Under the pieces are notes generated by a model that saw nothing but the letters and a program-made list of their open reading frames with translations, made no database searches and was not told where the DNA came from. 64,000 nt of DNA from Streptomyces sp. CBMA29 (GTDB taxonomy: Bacteria; Actinomycetota; Actinomycetes; Streptomycetales; Streptomycetaceae): the NCBI RefSeq assembly GCF_014596445.1, contig NZ_MECL01000007.1, positions 36,355 to 100,354 of the forward strand. Reading direction: 5' to 3'. Positions 55,041 to 63,336 of the stretch are shown here, one piece after another; the first letter of the stretch is position 1; each line of letters opens with the position of its first letter. The position numbers were made by a program, and so were the translations under genes.

Positions 55041-55430
55041 GGTGACTTGTCTCCCTGCTGACGTCGTTCTACGAACACTCGGGGGCTGAGAATAGCGGTA
55101 CGTCGCCCCACCCCGTAAGCAGGTTGGACCGACCTGCATCACATGGGTTCAATTGGTCGCTTTGTTACGTGTGGGGACGCCAGTGGCGGGAGTTGACTTC
55201 TCGGTCCCACGGGTTCCGTGGGGAGACTAAAAGGGGTGAAAGCAGCCCGCGCAAGGTTCAAGCATGCGCAAATTCGACGTATTTGGCCGCGCCCCGTCCC
55301 GCCCGCGTCCTGCCCGCGTCCCGCGCCTGGTCCGGCGTGTCGTCCCGTGCCGTTTTCGCTGACGTGTCACAGGCCGCGACGGCTGTCTCGTCCTACGGGA
55401 CACAGGCAATTCCCGATCAAGGAGCGGACG
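55041..55430. other. Divergent promoter region
   Basis: About 390 bp between divergent membrane-protein genes. It carries the dyad at 55119-55137 and AT-rich patches near 55148 (GGTTCAATTGGTCGCTTTG). No gene is seen. Confidence 0.45.
55119..55137. promoter_or_regulatory. Inverted repeat GCAGGT-N7-ACCTGC
   Basis: GCAGGTTGGACCGACCTGC is a 19-bp near-perfect dyad 79 bp upstream of the membrane protein start at 55040, suited to a dimeric regulator. Confidence 0.5.
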
Positions 55431-55817
55431 ATGAACCTCGCGCTGTGGATCGTCACCGGGCTGCTGGCCGCGGTGGCACTGACCGGCGGTGTTTCCAAGG
55501 CCTTCATTCCCAAGGACAAACTGGCCGCCGCTCACGGCGGCGGCTGGACCGGCGACGCCGGTGTCACCTTCGTCAAAAGCCTCGGCGTCCTCGAACTCCT
55601 CGCCGCTGTCGGCCTCATCCTTCCCGCCGCTCTCGACATCGCCCCCTTCTTCGTCCCCGTCACCGCGATCTGCTGGTGCCTCCTCATGGTCGGCGCGATG
55701 ACCACCCACGCCCGCCGCCCGGCCGAAGCCCCCTTCGTCCTCCTCAACCTCTTCTACCTCTGCCTGGCCCTGTTCATCGCCTGGGGCCGCCTCGGCCCCC
55801 ATCCCTTCACCGGCTGA
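55431..55817 (+). CDS. DoxX family membrane protein
   Basis: 128 residues with four helices. AAGGAG lies six bases before the ATG. NLALWIVTGLLAAVALTGGVSKAF, VTFVKSLGVLELLAAVGLILPA and AICWCLLMVGAMTTHARRPAEAP are characteristic of DoxX-like proteins, some of which take part in redox homeostasis at the membrane. Function here is unknown. Confidence 0.88.
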   Translation: MNLALWIVTGLLAAVALTGGVSKAFIPKDKLAAAHGGGWTGDAGVTFVKSLGVLELLAAVGLILPAALDIAPFFVPVTAICWCLLMVGAMTTHARRPAEAPFVLLNLFYLCLALFIAWGRLGPHPFTG

Positions 55818-55875
55818 GGCCGCGGCGGTCGCGGTCCTCGCGGCGGTGGGGGCTCATCCGGGCGGCGGTGAGGGC

Positions 55876-56775
55876 TCATCCTGGCGGCGGTGTGATGATC
55901 CGCTTCTCGAACCAGTGGTGGGCGTACGGCTCGTCGTTGAAGGCCGCGACCTCCTCGAAACCGCAGGAGTGGTACAGGCTGATCGCGGCGTTCAGCGCCT
56001 TGTTGGTGTCGAGGCGCAGCAGGTCGCGGCCGTTCCGGGCGGCCCGCAGCTCCAGTTCGGCCAGGAAGCGGCGGCCGAGGCCGAGCCTGCGGGCCCGGGG
56101 CGCGACCCACATGCGCTTGATCTCGGCCGGGGCGCCCGGCGGCAGCTTCAGACCGGCGCAGCCGACCGGCTCGCCGTGCAACCGGGCGACCAGGAAAAGG
56201 CCGTGCGGCGACCGGAGTTCACCGGCGTCGGGCAGCAGACTCCGCGCGGGGTCGAAACCGGTGTCGAAGCGTTCGCGCAACTCCGCGAAGTAGGACCGCA
56301 TGCAGTCTTCGGCGTCGGGGTGGTCCGGGTCGACGGCGTCCAGCGTGACCGTCGCGGCGGTCAGCAGCCGGTCGACCTCGGCCATGGCGGCGACCAGCCG
56401 GGAGCGCTGGACGGCGTTGAGCGGCTCCAGCAGGGAGCCCGCCAGTTCGTCGCTGCGGCCGTCGAGCACGGCGCGCTCGGCGCGGCCGGCGTCGGTGAGC
56501 CGGACGGTGCGCACCCGTCTGTCGCGGGGCAGCGGCTCCACCGTCACCAGCCCGTCGGTCTCCAGGGAGCGCAGCAGACGGCTGACGTAACCCGAGTCGA
56601 GGCCGAGCCGTTCACGCAACCGCCGTACGTCCTGGCCCTGTTCGCCGACCTCCCACAGGATCCGGGCCTCGCCGACCGGCCGGTCGCGGCCCAGGTAGCG
56701 GTCGTGGAGCACGCCCACGTGCTCGGTGACGGTGCGGTTGAACCGCCGCACCTGGTCGATCTGCGCTGCGTCCAT
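55876..56775 (-). CDS. MarR regulator fused to GNAT acetyltransferase
   Basis: 299 residues. N-terminal MarR winged helix (about 1-145): ARILWEVGEQGQDVRRLRERLGLDSGYVSRLLRSLETDGLV and RDRRVRTVRLTDAGR. C-terminal GNAT domain (about 150-299) with IKRMWVAPRARRLGLGRRFLAELE (acetyl-CoA loop) and NAAISLYHSCGFEEV. The bifunctional form is common in actinobacteria and may couple acetylation of a small molecule to gene control. A palindrome TCTGACT-CT-AGTCAGA overlaps the region just upstream of the start, implying autoregulation. Confidence 0.92.
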   Translation of the reverse strand: MDAAQIDQVRRFNRTVTEHVGVLHDRYLGRDRPVGEARILWEVGEQGQDVRRLRERLGLDSGYVSRLLRSLETDGLVTVEPLPRDRRVRTVRLTDAGRAERAVLDGRSDELAGSLLEPLNAVQRSRLVAAMAEVDRLLTAATVTLDAVDPDHPDAEDCMRSYFAELRERFDTGFDPARSLLPDAGELRSPHGLFLVARLHGEPVGCAGLKLPPGAPAEIKRMWVAPRARRLGLGRRFLAELELRAARNGRDLLRLDTNKALNAAISLYHSCGFEEVAAFNDEPYAHHWFEKRIITPPPG

Positions 56776-56777
56776 TC

Positions 56778-56793
56778 TCTGACTCTAGTCAGA
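56778..56793. promoter_or_regulatory. MarR-type operator at the MarR-GNAT start
   Basis: TCTGACT (56778-56784), CT, AGTCAGA (56787-56793): two perfect 7-bp half-sites starting two bases upstream of the ATG, overlapping any -10 box. Confidence 0.75.
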
Positions 56794-56920
56794 TAATGCG
56801 CTTCGAGCCAGAGTCGGCCGGCCCACGTCGCTCCCCGGTCGCTCGTAGGACCCGTGCGGAGGCTCGTAGGAGTGCGGAGGAGCGCCACCAAGCCGGTGAT
56901 GGCGCTCCTCCGGTCCGGTC

Positions 56921-57661
56921 CTACTTCAGGTGGCGGGTGAAGAACTGGGCCGCGGCGTCCCCCGCGGACTGCGGGACTCCGGCGTGTCCGCCGAGGTGCG
57001 CGTGCAGGGACTTCTCCTTGGAGCCGAAGGTGTCGAACAGGTCCAGGGACGCCTGCCGGTCATTGCCTTCGTCGTCCCACTGAAGGAGGACGTGCAGGGG
57101 AATGGTGACCTGCTCGGCCTCCTCGAAGATGGCGCGGGGTACGAGGCTCCCGGCGAACAGAACGGCGGCCGAGACGCGCGGCTCGACCACCGCCAGCCGG
57201 ACGCCGATGGAGATCACCCCTCCCGAGTACCCGACCGGGCCGTCGATCTCGGGAAGTGCGAGAAGGGCGTCCAGGGCGGTCCGCCATTCCGGGACGGCCG
57301 CCTCGACCAGGGGGAGGACGAGGGCGTGGACGATCTCGTCGCCGACCGGCTCGCCGGTCTCCATCGCCCGGCGCAGGCCGGCGCGGGCCTCATCGAGGGC
57401 GGGCAGGCGAGGCCGGTCGCCGCTTCCGGGGAGTTCGATGGTGGCGGTGGCGAAACCCTCCGCCGCGCAGCTCATGACCCGGCCCAGCAGCCGGGGGTAC
57501 ATCTTGCGCAGCCCGAGGGGAGGGTGGCCGAGCAGGATCAGCGGGGCCGGTGCGGTCGCGGACGCCGCATCAGGTGTCCACAGAATGCCGGGGATCTCGC
57601 CGAGGGTGAATTCGCGTTCGCGGACGCCTTCGTCGAGGCGTTGCTCAGAAGTGAATCGCAT
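56921..57661 (-). CDS. Dienelactone-hydrolase-like alpha/beta hydrolase
   Basis: 246 residues. GAAAGG lies seven bases before the ATG. Motifs are LILLGHPPLGLRKMYPRLL, the nucleophile elbow GYSGGVISIG and the catalytic His in LGGHAGVP. The overall layout matches the dienelactone hydrolase family, cytosolic esterases of broad substrate range. It lies downstream of the MarR-GNAT gene on the opposite side of its operator region (both minus), with no overlap. Confidence 0.85.
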   Translation of the reverse strand: MRFTSEQRLDEGVREREFTLGEIPGILWTPDAASATAPAPLILLGHPPLGLRKMYPRLLGRVMSCAAEGFATATIELPGSGDRPRLPALDEARAGLRRAMETGEPVGDEIVHALVLPLVEAAVPEWRTALDALLALPEIDGPVGYSGGVISIGVRLAVVEPRVSAAVLFAGSLVPRAIFEEAEQVTIPLHVLLQWDDEGNDRQASLDLFDTFGSKEKSLHAHLGGHAGVPQSAGDAAAQFFTRHLK

Positions 57662-58062
57662 GGTCGTGCCTTTCGGGAGTGCTCGTTGACGGCGCTCCCG
57701 GACGACCTATCGCCCGACCGTGGCCCCAGAGGGGAGCACCCATGTCGATACTGCGCTCACGGGTACCACCTCCTCGTTCTCTCGCACGGCCTCCGAGAGA
57801 GTAGCAAGGGCCGGGAATGGTCCGCCAACGGGTTTTCTTCGCGACGCTTCAGGAGGTGCGTGTCCCGCCGGCGCTGAAAGACACCTGGCATACACGGCGC
57901 GGTCCACCTCCGACGCGTGAGGCGATGACCTCGAGTCACCTATGTGTACGGTCCAGGGCCCGCGCTTTGACCGACTCGCCGCGTAAAGTGTCGGCTCACA
58001 TGCCCGTCTGTGATGTCCACGCGCGCACTGACGGTTTCCCGTTCGACCCGAAGGACTGAGCC
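57662..58062. other. Intergenic region, no supported gene
   Basis: About 400 bp between divergent genes. No family-like frame. AT-richer near 57930-57990. Promoters for both flanking genes should lie here. Confidence 0.4.
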
Positions 58063-58362
58063 GTGGCCGACCGGCCTGAGATCGTCTGCGTCTGCGGCTC
58101 CACCCGGTTCGTGGACGAGATGCGGGCGGCGAACCGTGACCTGACCTTCGCGGGTGTCATCGTCGTCGCGCCGGGCGAGGCAGACGAGTTGATCACCAGC
58201 GAGCAGAAGACCGCGTTGGACGCCCTCCACCTGCGCAAGATCGACCTGGCTGACCGCGTGCTGGTCGTCAACCCCGGCGGGTATGTCGGCGAGTCCACGC
58301 GCAGGGAGATCGCATACGCCCACGCCACCGGCAAGCCGATCTCGTTCACCGATCCCGTCTGA
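58063..58362 (+). CDS. Small SLOG/nucleoside 2-deoxyribosyltransferase-like protein
   Basis: 99 residues from a GTG with AAGGA about seven bases upstream. It is a compact Rossmann-like protein: EIVCVCGSTRFVDEM at the first phosphate-type loop, IVVAPGE, and LADRVLVVNPGGYVGESTRREIAYAHATGKPI, the nucleoside-deoxyribosyltransferase/DUF4406 signature with the GEST loop. It may cleave or bind a nucleotide. Such small proteins are conserved in actinobacteria and often solitary. Confidence 0.82.
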   Translation: MADRPEIVCVCGSTRFVDEMRAANRDLTFAGVIVVAPGEADELITSEQKTALDALHLRKIDLADRVLVVNPGGYVGESTRREIAYAHATGKPISFTDPV

Positions 58363-58457
58363 CCAGTAGCGGCTTCGTGGCGTCGGCGCCGGTCTGAGCC
58401 ACGATCGCTGTGGTGGCTTCGGCCGAGTGGGGCTTATGCGCCGGGCCGATGCGGTGG

Positions 58458-58613
58458 TTAGGCGGAGAGTTGGTCGAAGAGGTTGAGGGTGACCGCCCTG
58501 GCCCGCGCCTGCGGGGGGATCGTGAAGGTGTCCCAAGGGGAAGGCGTGCTGCTCAATGGGCTCAGCTCCGGGTACTTTCCGGAGAAGTTGGGGTTTGGTG
58601 GCGCCGCGATCCG
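58458..58613 (-). pseudogene. Possible 5'-truncated gene fragment
   Basis: About 50 codons, with high GC at third positions, to a stop at 58458: APPNPNFSGKYPELSPL, TPSPWDTFTIPPQARAR, AVTLNLFDQLSA. It reads like a genuine C-terminus, but no start with a ribosome site exists upstream and the frame runs into the antisense of the flavin reductase gene. Probably a remnant; family not recognised. Confidence 0.4.
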
Positions 58614-58652
58614 CCGTGAGGATCGGTGGGCCGCGCGTGGATACTGAAGACC

Positions 58653-59264
58653 ATGCGCATCGATATTGATCCCGGCCAGGTTGAACGGAACGTTTTCTAC
58701 AAGCTCCTGACCTCGGTCGTCGTACCCCGGCCGATCGCCTGGGTGTCGACGACGTCGGCGGCGGGGACGGACAATTTGGCACCGCACAGCTTCTTCACGG
58801 TGGCGTGCGTGAGTCCGCCGGTGGTGCAGTTCACGTCGGTGGGGCGGAAGGACTCGGTGCGGAACATCGAGGAGACCGGGCAGTTCGTGGTGAGCCTGGC
58901 GCCGGAGCACCTTTTCGAGCAGATCAACGCGACGGCGACGGACTTCCCGCGCGGGACGAGTGAGTTCGACGCGGTGGGGATCGCGCGGGAGCCGAGCCTG
59001 AGGGTGAAGCCGCCCCGGGTGGCGGCCTCGCCGGTGGCGCTGGAGTGCGAGCTGCACAGCACGGTCCGGCTGGGGGACTCGACGGTGGTGTTCGGGCGGG
59101 TCGTGCACGCGGCCGTGTCGGAGGCCGTGCTGGACGACGGGCACCCGGACGTACGGAAACTGCGCCCGCTGTCGCGGTTGGGCAAGGACGAGTGGGGGAC
59201 GCTCGGCGAGGTCCTGGAGATCAAGCGGATTCCGCTGGCGGACTGGTCCGGCCTGGGGATGTGA
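58653..59264 (+). CDS. Flavin reductase (FMN-binding split barrel) family protein
   Basis: 203 residues. FMN-binding signs: LLTSVVVPRPIAWVSTTSAAGTDNLAPHSFFTVAC, VQFTSVGRKDSVRNIEETGQFVV and a C-terminal LGEVLEIKRI. It probably transfers electrons from NAD(P)H to FMN or is a related pterin/flavin-dependent protein. GATACT lies seven bases before the ATG with no ribosome site, so a leaderless start is likely; a GTG at 58626 would add nine residues. Its 3' end overlaps a convergent gene by 44 bases. Confidence 0.88.
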   Translation: MRIDIDPGQVERNVFYKLLTSVVVPRPIAWVSTTSAAGTDNLAPHSFFTVACVSPPVVQFTSVGRKDSVRNIEETGQFVVSLAPEHLFEQINATATDFPRGTSEFDAVGIAREPSLRVKPPRVAASPVALECELHSTVRLGDSTVVFGRVVHAAVSEAVLDDGHPDVRKLRPLSRLGKDEWGTLGEVLEIKRIPLADWSGLGM

Positions 59265-60042
59265 CCGCTTCCGTGACCGTCTCGGAGGCGACGGAAGCGA
59301 CGGAAGCCTCGCCGGGCTCGGCGAAGTCGGGGTCGGCCGCACGCGCCGAGCGGGTGCGGCGGGCCACCATGGCCGCCGCCACACCCGTGACGCCCAGGAA
59401 TCCGAGGGCCAGCAGGAAGACCGGCGAGGTCGGGGAGGCGGCGCGACTGCCCGCGACCACATAGGCGGCGGTGTTCGCCGCGCTGCCCGCCGCCGTGGCG
59501 GTGAGGAAGGGCAGCAGCCGGATACGGGAGACGGCCGCCGCGTAGTTGGCGGCGGCGAAGGGCACCCCGGGGAAGAGCCGCAGCGCCAGCGTGCTGCGGA
59601 AGCCGTGCTTGCTGAGCTGCCGGTCGAGCGAGAGCACGATCCGCCCGCGCAGGAAGGGCCGTACGGCGTCACGGCCGAGCAGCCGCCCGAGCAGAAACGC
59701 GAGACCCGCGCCCAGCACGGTCCCGGCTATGGCGGCGGGCAGCCCGGCGTGGATGCCGTAGAGCGCCCCGGCGGCGGCGTTGAGCAGCGGTCGCGGGACA
59801 AACGCGACAGTGCACACTCCGTACGCGAGCGCGAAGAGGACGACCGCCGTCGTGCCCGACGTACGCGGCAGGCCGTGTGTCAGCAGATGCTGCGGCTGCC
59901 ACGCCAGTACGGCGGCCCCCGCGCCCGCCAACAGCAGGATCAGCAGCGCGAACCGCGCCCACGGCGAGAGCAGCACGCGTGAGAACCGGACGGCCGCCCC
60001 GTACGGAGCGGAGACCGGGACACGCGGGAAGCGGTCGAGCAT
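59221..60042 (-). CDS. TVP38/TMEM64 family membrane protein (DedA-like)
   Basis: 273 residues with about six helices. Family core: LAYGVCTVAFVPRPLLNAAAGALYGIHAGLPAAIAGTVLGAGLAFLLGRLLGRD, then RLFPGVPFAAANYAAAVSRIRLLPFLTAT. SNARE-associated/VTT proteins are proposed lipid scramblases or transporters. On the minus strand TACGCT lies six bases before the ATG, suggesting leaderless translation. An acidic Ala/Val/Glu-rich tail occupies the last ~40 residues, the part that overlaps the flavin reductase gene. Confidence 0.9.
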   Translation of the reverse strand: MLDRFPRVPVSAPYGAAVRFSRVLLSPWARFALLILLLAGAGAAVLAWQPQHLLTHGLPRTSGTTAVVLFALAYGVCTVAFVPRPLLNAAAGALYGIHAGLPAAIAGTVLGAGLAFLLGRLLGRDAVRPFLRGRIVLSLDRQLSKHGFRSTLALRLFPGVPFAAANYAAAVSRIRLLPFLTATAAGSAANTAAYVVAGSRAASPTSPVFLLALGFLGVTGVAAAMVARRTRSARAADPDFAEPGEASVASVASETVTEAVTSPGRTSPPAESA

Positions 60043-60228
60043 TCAGGCAGCGTAATCGAGTTGGGCGGCGGATGGCGCCTGTCGGAACGCCGCACGGCGC
60101 TGGCGGGGCGGGGCGGGGCGCCCTACGGCCGGGGCCGGGGACGGGGACGGGGACGGGACATGGTGCACCCCGTACGGGCCGAGGGCGGAGCCCTACGGAA
60201 GACCGTCACCCCGCGCGGCCACCCCGCG

Positions 60229-61464
60229 TCACACCGTGTCCGCCACCGTCAACTCCCCGTCGCCCTCGGCATTCTGGAGGTGCGGGCCGCTGCCGGTGAC
60301 GACGGAGGAGGCGGCGTGGGGCGAGCGGCGGTCGAGGACGCCGGCGGTGACGGCGATGCCGAGTCCGGCGGCGGCGAGGACCGCGCCGACCAGGGCGGGG
60401 GAGGTCCAGCCCCAGCCGACGGAGATGGCGACGCCGCCGAGCCAGGCGCCGCCGGCGTTGGCGAGGTTGAAGGCGGAGTGGTTGGAGGCGGAGGCCAGAG
60501 TCGGGGCCTGGCGGGCCTTGTTCATGACCAGCATCTGGATCGGCGTGGTGGTGAGGAAGCCGACGGCGCCGAGCACGACCACCGCGATCGGGGCGGCGAC
60601 CTTGGACTCGGCCGCGTAGTGGAAGCCGACGAGGACGACGGCCAGGGCGCCGAGCGAGACGTACAGGGTCGGCCGCAGGGCCCGGTCGGTCAGGGGGCCC
60701 GCGGCGAGCGTGCCCAGCGTCATGCCGACGCCGAAGAGGGCGAGCAACCAGGTGACGGAGGAGTCGGCGAAGCCGGTGACCTCGGTCATCATCGACGCGA
60801 GATAGCTGTAGACGGCGAAGATCCCGGCGAAGCCGAACACGGCGGTGAGCAGGCCGAGCAGCACCTGCGGCTCACGCAGGGCCCGGAACTCCTGGGCCAC
60901 GCCCACGTGTTCGTCGGTGGGCAGATGCGGGATCAGCAGCGCGAGCGAGCCCAGCGCGATCAGGCCGATCACGGACACCACGAGGAAGGTCGCGCGCCAG
61001 CCGAGACTCTGGCCGAGCGCGGTCGCGGCCGGTACCCCGACGATGTTGGCGATCGTCAGGCCGAGGAACATCGCGGCCACCGCCCGCGCCCTGCGGTCCT
61101 CGCTCACCATCCGCGCCGCGACGACGGCGCCGACGCCGAAGAAGGCGCCGTGCGGCAGGCCCGCCAGGAAGCGGCCCACGAGCAGCGTGCTGTAGCCGGG
61201 GGCGACGGCGGAGGCCGCGTTGCCGAGCGTGAAGAGCGCCATCAGGAGCAGGAGCATCCGCTTGCGCGGGACGCGGGAGCCGAGCGCGGTGAGCAGGGGC
61301 GCGCCGAGCACGACGCCGAGGGCGTAGGCGGAGACGAGATAGCCAGCGGTGGGCACCGATGTGCCCAGGTCGTCAGCGACGTTGGGCAGCAGGCCCATCA
61401 TCACGAACTCGGTCGTGCCGATGCCGAAGGCGCTCACCGCCAGAGCGAGTATGGCCAGGGGCAT
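60229..61464 (-). CDS. MFS transporter, drug:H+ antiporter type (DHA1/AraJ-like)
   Basis: 411 residues, twelve helices. It starts [31 protein letters not shown], with the loop motif [25 protein letters not shown] and the antiporter-type [29 protein letters not shown] lies nine bases before the ATG. It probably exports sugars, arabinose-like compounds or drugs such as chloramphenicol; the substrate is undetermined. Confidence 0.9.
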   Translation of the reverse strand: MPLAILALAVSAFGIGTTEFVMMGLLPNVADDLGTSVPTAGYLVSAYALGVVLGAPLLTALGSRVPRKRMLLLLMALFTLGNAASAVAPGYSTLLVGRFLAGLPHGAFFGVGAVVAARMVSEDRRARAVAAMFLGLTIANIVGVPAATALGQSLGWRATFLVVSVIGLIALGSLALLIPHLPTDEHVGVAQEFRALREPQVLLGLLTAVFGFAGIFAVYSYLASMMTEVTGFADSSVTWLLALFGVGMTLGTLAAGPLTDRALRPTLYVSLGALAVVLVGFHYAAESKVAAPIAVVVLGAVGFLTTTPIQMLVMNKARQAPTLASASNHSAFNLANAGGAWLGGVAISVGWGWTSPALVGAVLAAAGLGIAVTAGVLDRRSPHAASSVVTGSGPHLQNAEGDGELTVADTV

Positions 61465-61924
61465 GGAGCAGCATCCTTCTCAGATGTTCGGGGTTCGGGG
61501 TTCGGGGTTCGGGGTTCGGGGTCCGGGGTCGCACAGCGCCCGGCGCCCGGCGCCTCCTAAGTTCCTTTGCGGAACAAATTCTCGCACGCGGTTGCTTCGC
61601 ATACGTCACCACCGGGTGAAGTCGTGTCGACCATCACGTCACGCCCTTCTCGCAAGGCGACGGAAAACCTTTGGACGTACCACCGATCCGGCAGGGATGA
61701 TCACCGCATGTTCCGGCTCACCTTCCTCGCAGACGCCACCGCAGCAGCGGTCGCGCCGACGAAGGCTGCCCGGAGCGCACGGGACACCTTCTTCGACGGC
61801 GCACGACGCTGACCCTCCCCGGACAGTCATCCGGCGGACCCCGCAGGGGGAGGGTCGGTCCGGCTCACGGGGTCCGGCCGCGTCGCACAGCTCCGTCAGA
61901 GGAAGAGAAGAGACGACGTCCGTC
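61465..61924. other. Intergenic region upstream of the EF-Tu paralogue
   Basis: About 460 bp. It holds the heptamer array (61487-61528) and a 34-codon frame at 61708-61812 ([20 protein letters not shown]) of doubtful reality. The tuf promoter must lie here; I could not assign it. Confidence 0.4.
61487..61528. repeat. Tandem TTCGGGG heptamers
   Basis: Five exact TTCGGGG units followed by one TCCGGGG, upstream of the MFS transporter start. Confidence 0.8.
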
Positions 61925-63112
61925 ATGTCCAAGCAGAATTACGTGCGCACCAAGCCGCACCTCAACATCGGCACCATGGGTCATGTCGACCACGGCAAGA
62001 CCACCCTCACCGCCGCCATCACCAAGGTCCTGGCCGACCGCGGGACCGGCACCTTCGTGCCGTTCGACCGTATCGACCGGGCCCCGGAGGAGGCGGCCCG
62101 CGGGATCACCATCACCATCGCGCACGTCGAGTACGAGACCGACACCCGGCACTACGCGCACGTGGACATGCCGGGGCACGCCGACTACGTGAAGAACATG
62201 ATCACCGGCGCCGCGCAGCTCGACGGCGCGATCCTGGTCGTCTCCGCGCTCGACGGCGTGATGCCGCAGACCGCGGAGCACGTCCTGCTCGCCAAGCAGG
62301 TCGGTGTCCGGCACATCGTCGTCGCGCTGAACAAGGCGGACGCGGGGGACCCGGAGCTGGCCGACCTGGTCGAGCTCGAGGTGCGCGAGCTGCTCACCGC
62401 CCACGGGTACGCGGGCGACACGCTGCCCGTCGTACGCGTCTCCGGGCTGCGCGCGCTCGACGGCGACCCGCGGTGGACCGGCGCGATCGAGGCGCTGCTC
62501 GACGCGGTCGACACGCACGTGCCGGTCCCGGTGCGCTACACCGAGGCGCCGTTCCTGCTGTCGGTGGAGAACGTGCTCACCATCACCGGGCGCGGCACCG
62601 TCGTGACGGGCGCGGTCGAGCGGGGGACCGTACGGCCGGGCGACCGCGTCGAGGTGTACGGCGAGGGGCACGGCGACGGGCCGCTGGTGAGTGTGGTGAC
62701 CGGTCTGGAGACCTTCGGGAAGCCGATGGAGTCCGCGCAGGCGGGTGACAACGTGGCGCTGCTGCTGCGCGGTGTGCAGCGCGCCCAGGTGCGGCGCGGC
62801 GACATCGTCGCGGCGCCGGACAGCGTGGCCACCCACTCGCGGTTCACGGCGACGGTCTTCATGGTGCCCGCGGCCGAGGGCGGCCGGCACACGCCGGTCT
62901 CCACCGGCTACCGGCCGCAGTTCTACATCCGCACCGCGGACGTGGTCGGCGACGTCGACTTCGGCGGGCCGGGCGGCATGGCGCTGCCCGGCGACACCGC
63001 CGACATCACCGTCGAGCTGGGCCGCCCGCTCCCGCTGGAGCCGGGTCTCGGCTTCGCGATCCGCGAAGGCGGGCGCACGGTCGGCGCGGGCACCGTTACC
63101 GCAGTGGGCTGA
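61925..63112 (+). CDS. tuf: Divergent elongation factor Tu paralogue (tuf3-like)
   Basis: 395 residues. GTPase motifs: GHVDHGKT (19-26), DMPGHADYV (81-89), NKAD (136-139) and VRVSGL. Switch I contains [14 protein letters not shown]. Domains II and III are present ([39 protein letters not shown]). Compared with standard Streptomyces EF-Tu, the conserved DCPGH is DMPGH and G5 has SGL for SAL, and many other positions differ, so this is the second, divergent tuf known in several Streptomyces and not the one in the str operon. It is monocistronic here. The ribosome site is weak. Confidence 0.9.
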   Translation: MSKQNYVRTKPHLNIGTMGHVDHGKTTLTAAITKVLADRGTGTFVPFDRIDRAPEEAARGITITIAHVEYETDTRHYAHVDMPGHADYVKNMITGAAQLDGAILVVSALDGVMPQTAEHVLLAKQVGVRHIVVALNKADAGDPELADLVELEVRELLTAHGYAGDTLPVVRVSGLRALDGDPRWTGAIEALLDAVDTHVPVPVRYTEAPFLLSVENVLTITGRGTVVTGAVERGTVRPGDRVEVYGEGHGDGPLVSVVTGLETFGKPMESAQAGDNVALLLRGVQRAQVRRGDIVAAPDSVATHSRFTATVFMVPAAEGGRHTPVSTGYRPQFYIRTADVVGDVDFGGPGGMALPGDTADITVELGRPLPLEPGLGFAIREGGRTVGAGTVTAVG

Positions 63113-63176
63113 GCCGCCCACCCGGCGACTCCGCCCGCCCGGCGCCCCGGCCGGACAAGGCCCGGCCACAACAAGG

Positions 63177-63222
63177 CCCGGCCCCGTCGCACCCCGAACA
63201 ATCAGGGGACGGCGGGGCCGGG
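63177..63222. terminator. Terminator after the tuf paralogue
   Basis: CCCGGCCCCG (63177-63186) pairs with CGGGGCCGGG (63213-63222), and an inner CCCC/GGGG pair extends the structure. Confidence 0.7.
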
Positions 63223-63324
63223 TCGTGGGCAACCCCCCCCGCGCGGCCGGGGGCCCGGTCCCACGACAGCGGCCCCCGGCCCGCGGCGGAAACCCGCACC
63301 CCCGTACGGAAACCGCCCGCCTGG

Positions 63325-63330
63325 GACAAT
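63325..63330 (+). promoter_or_regulatory. -10-like GACAAT (leaderless)
   Basis: GACAAT lies six bases before the GTG at 63337 and no ribosome site is visible. Confidence 0.4.
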
Positions 63331-63336
63331 GACCCC

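Noticed and set aside
60061..61560. 499-codon plus-strand frame over the MFS gene
   Set aside because: Glu/Asp/Gly/Arg-rich antisense shadow of a clear twelve-helix transporter.
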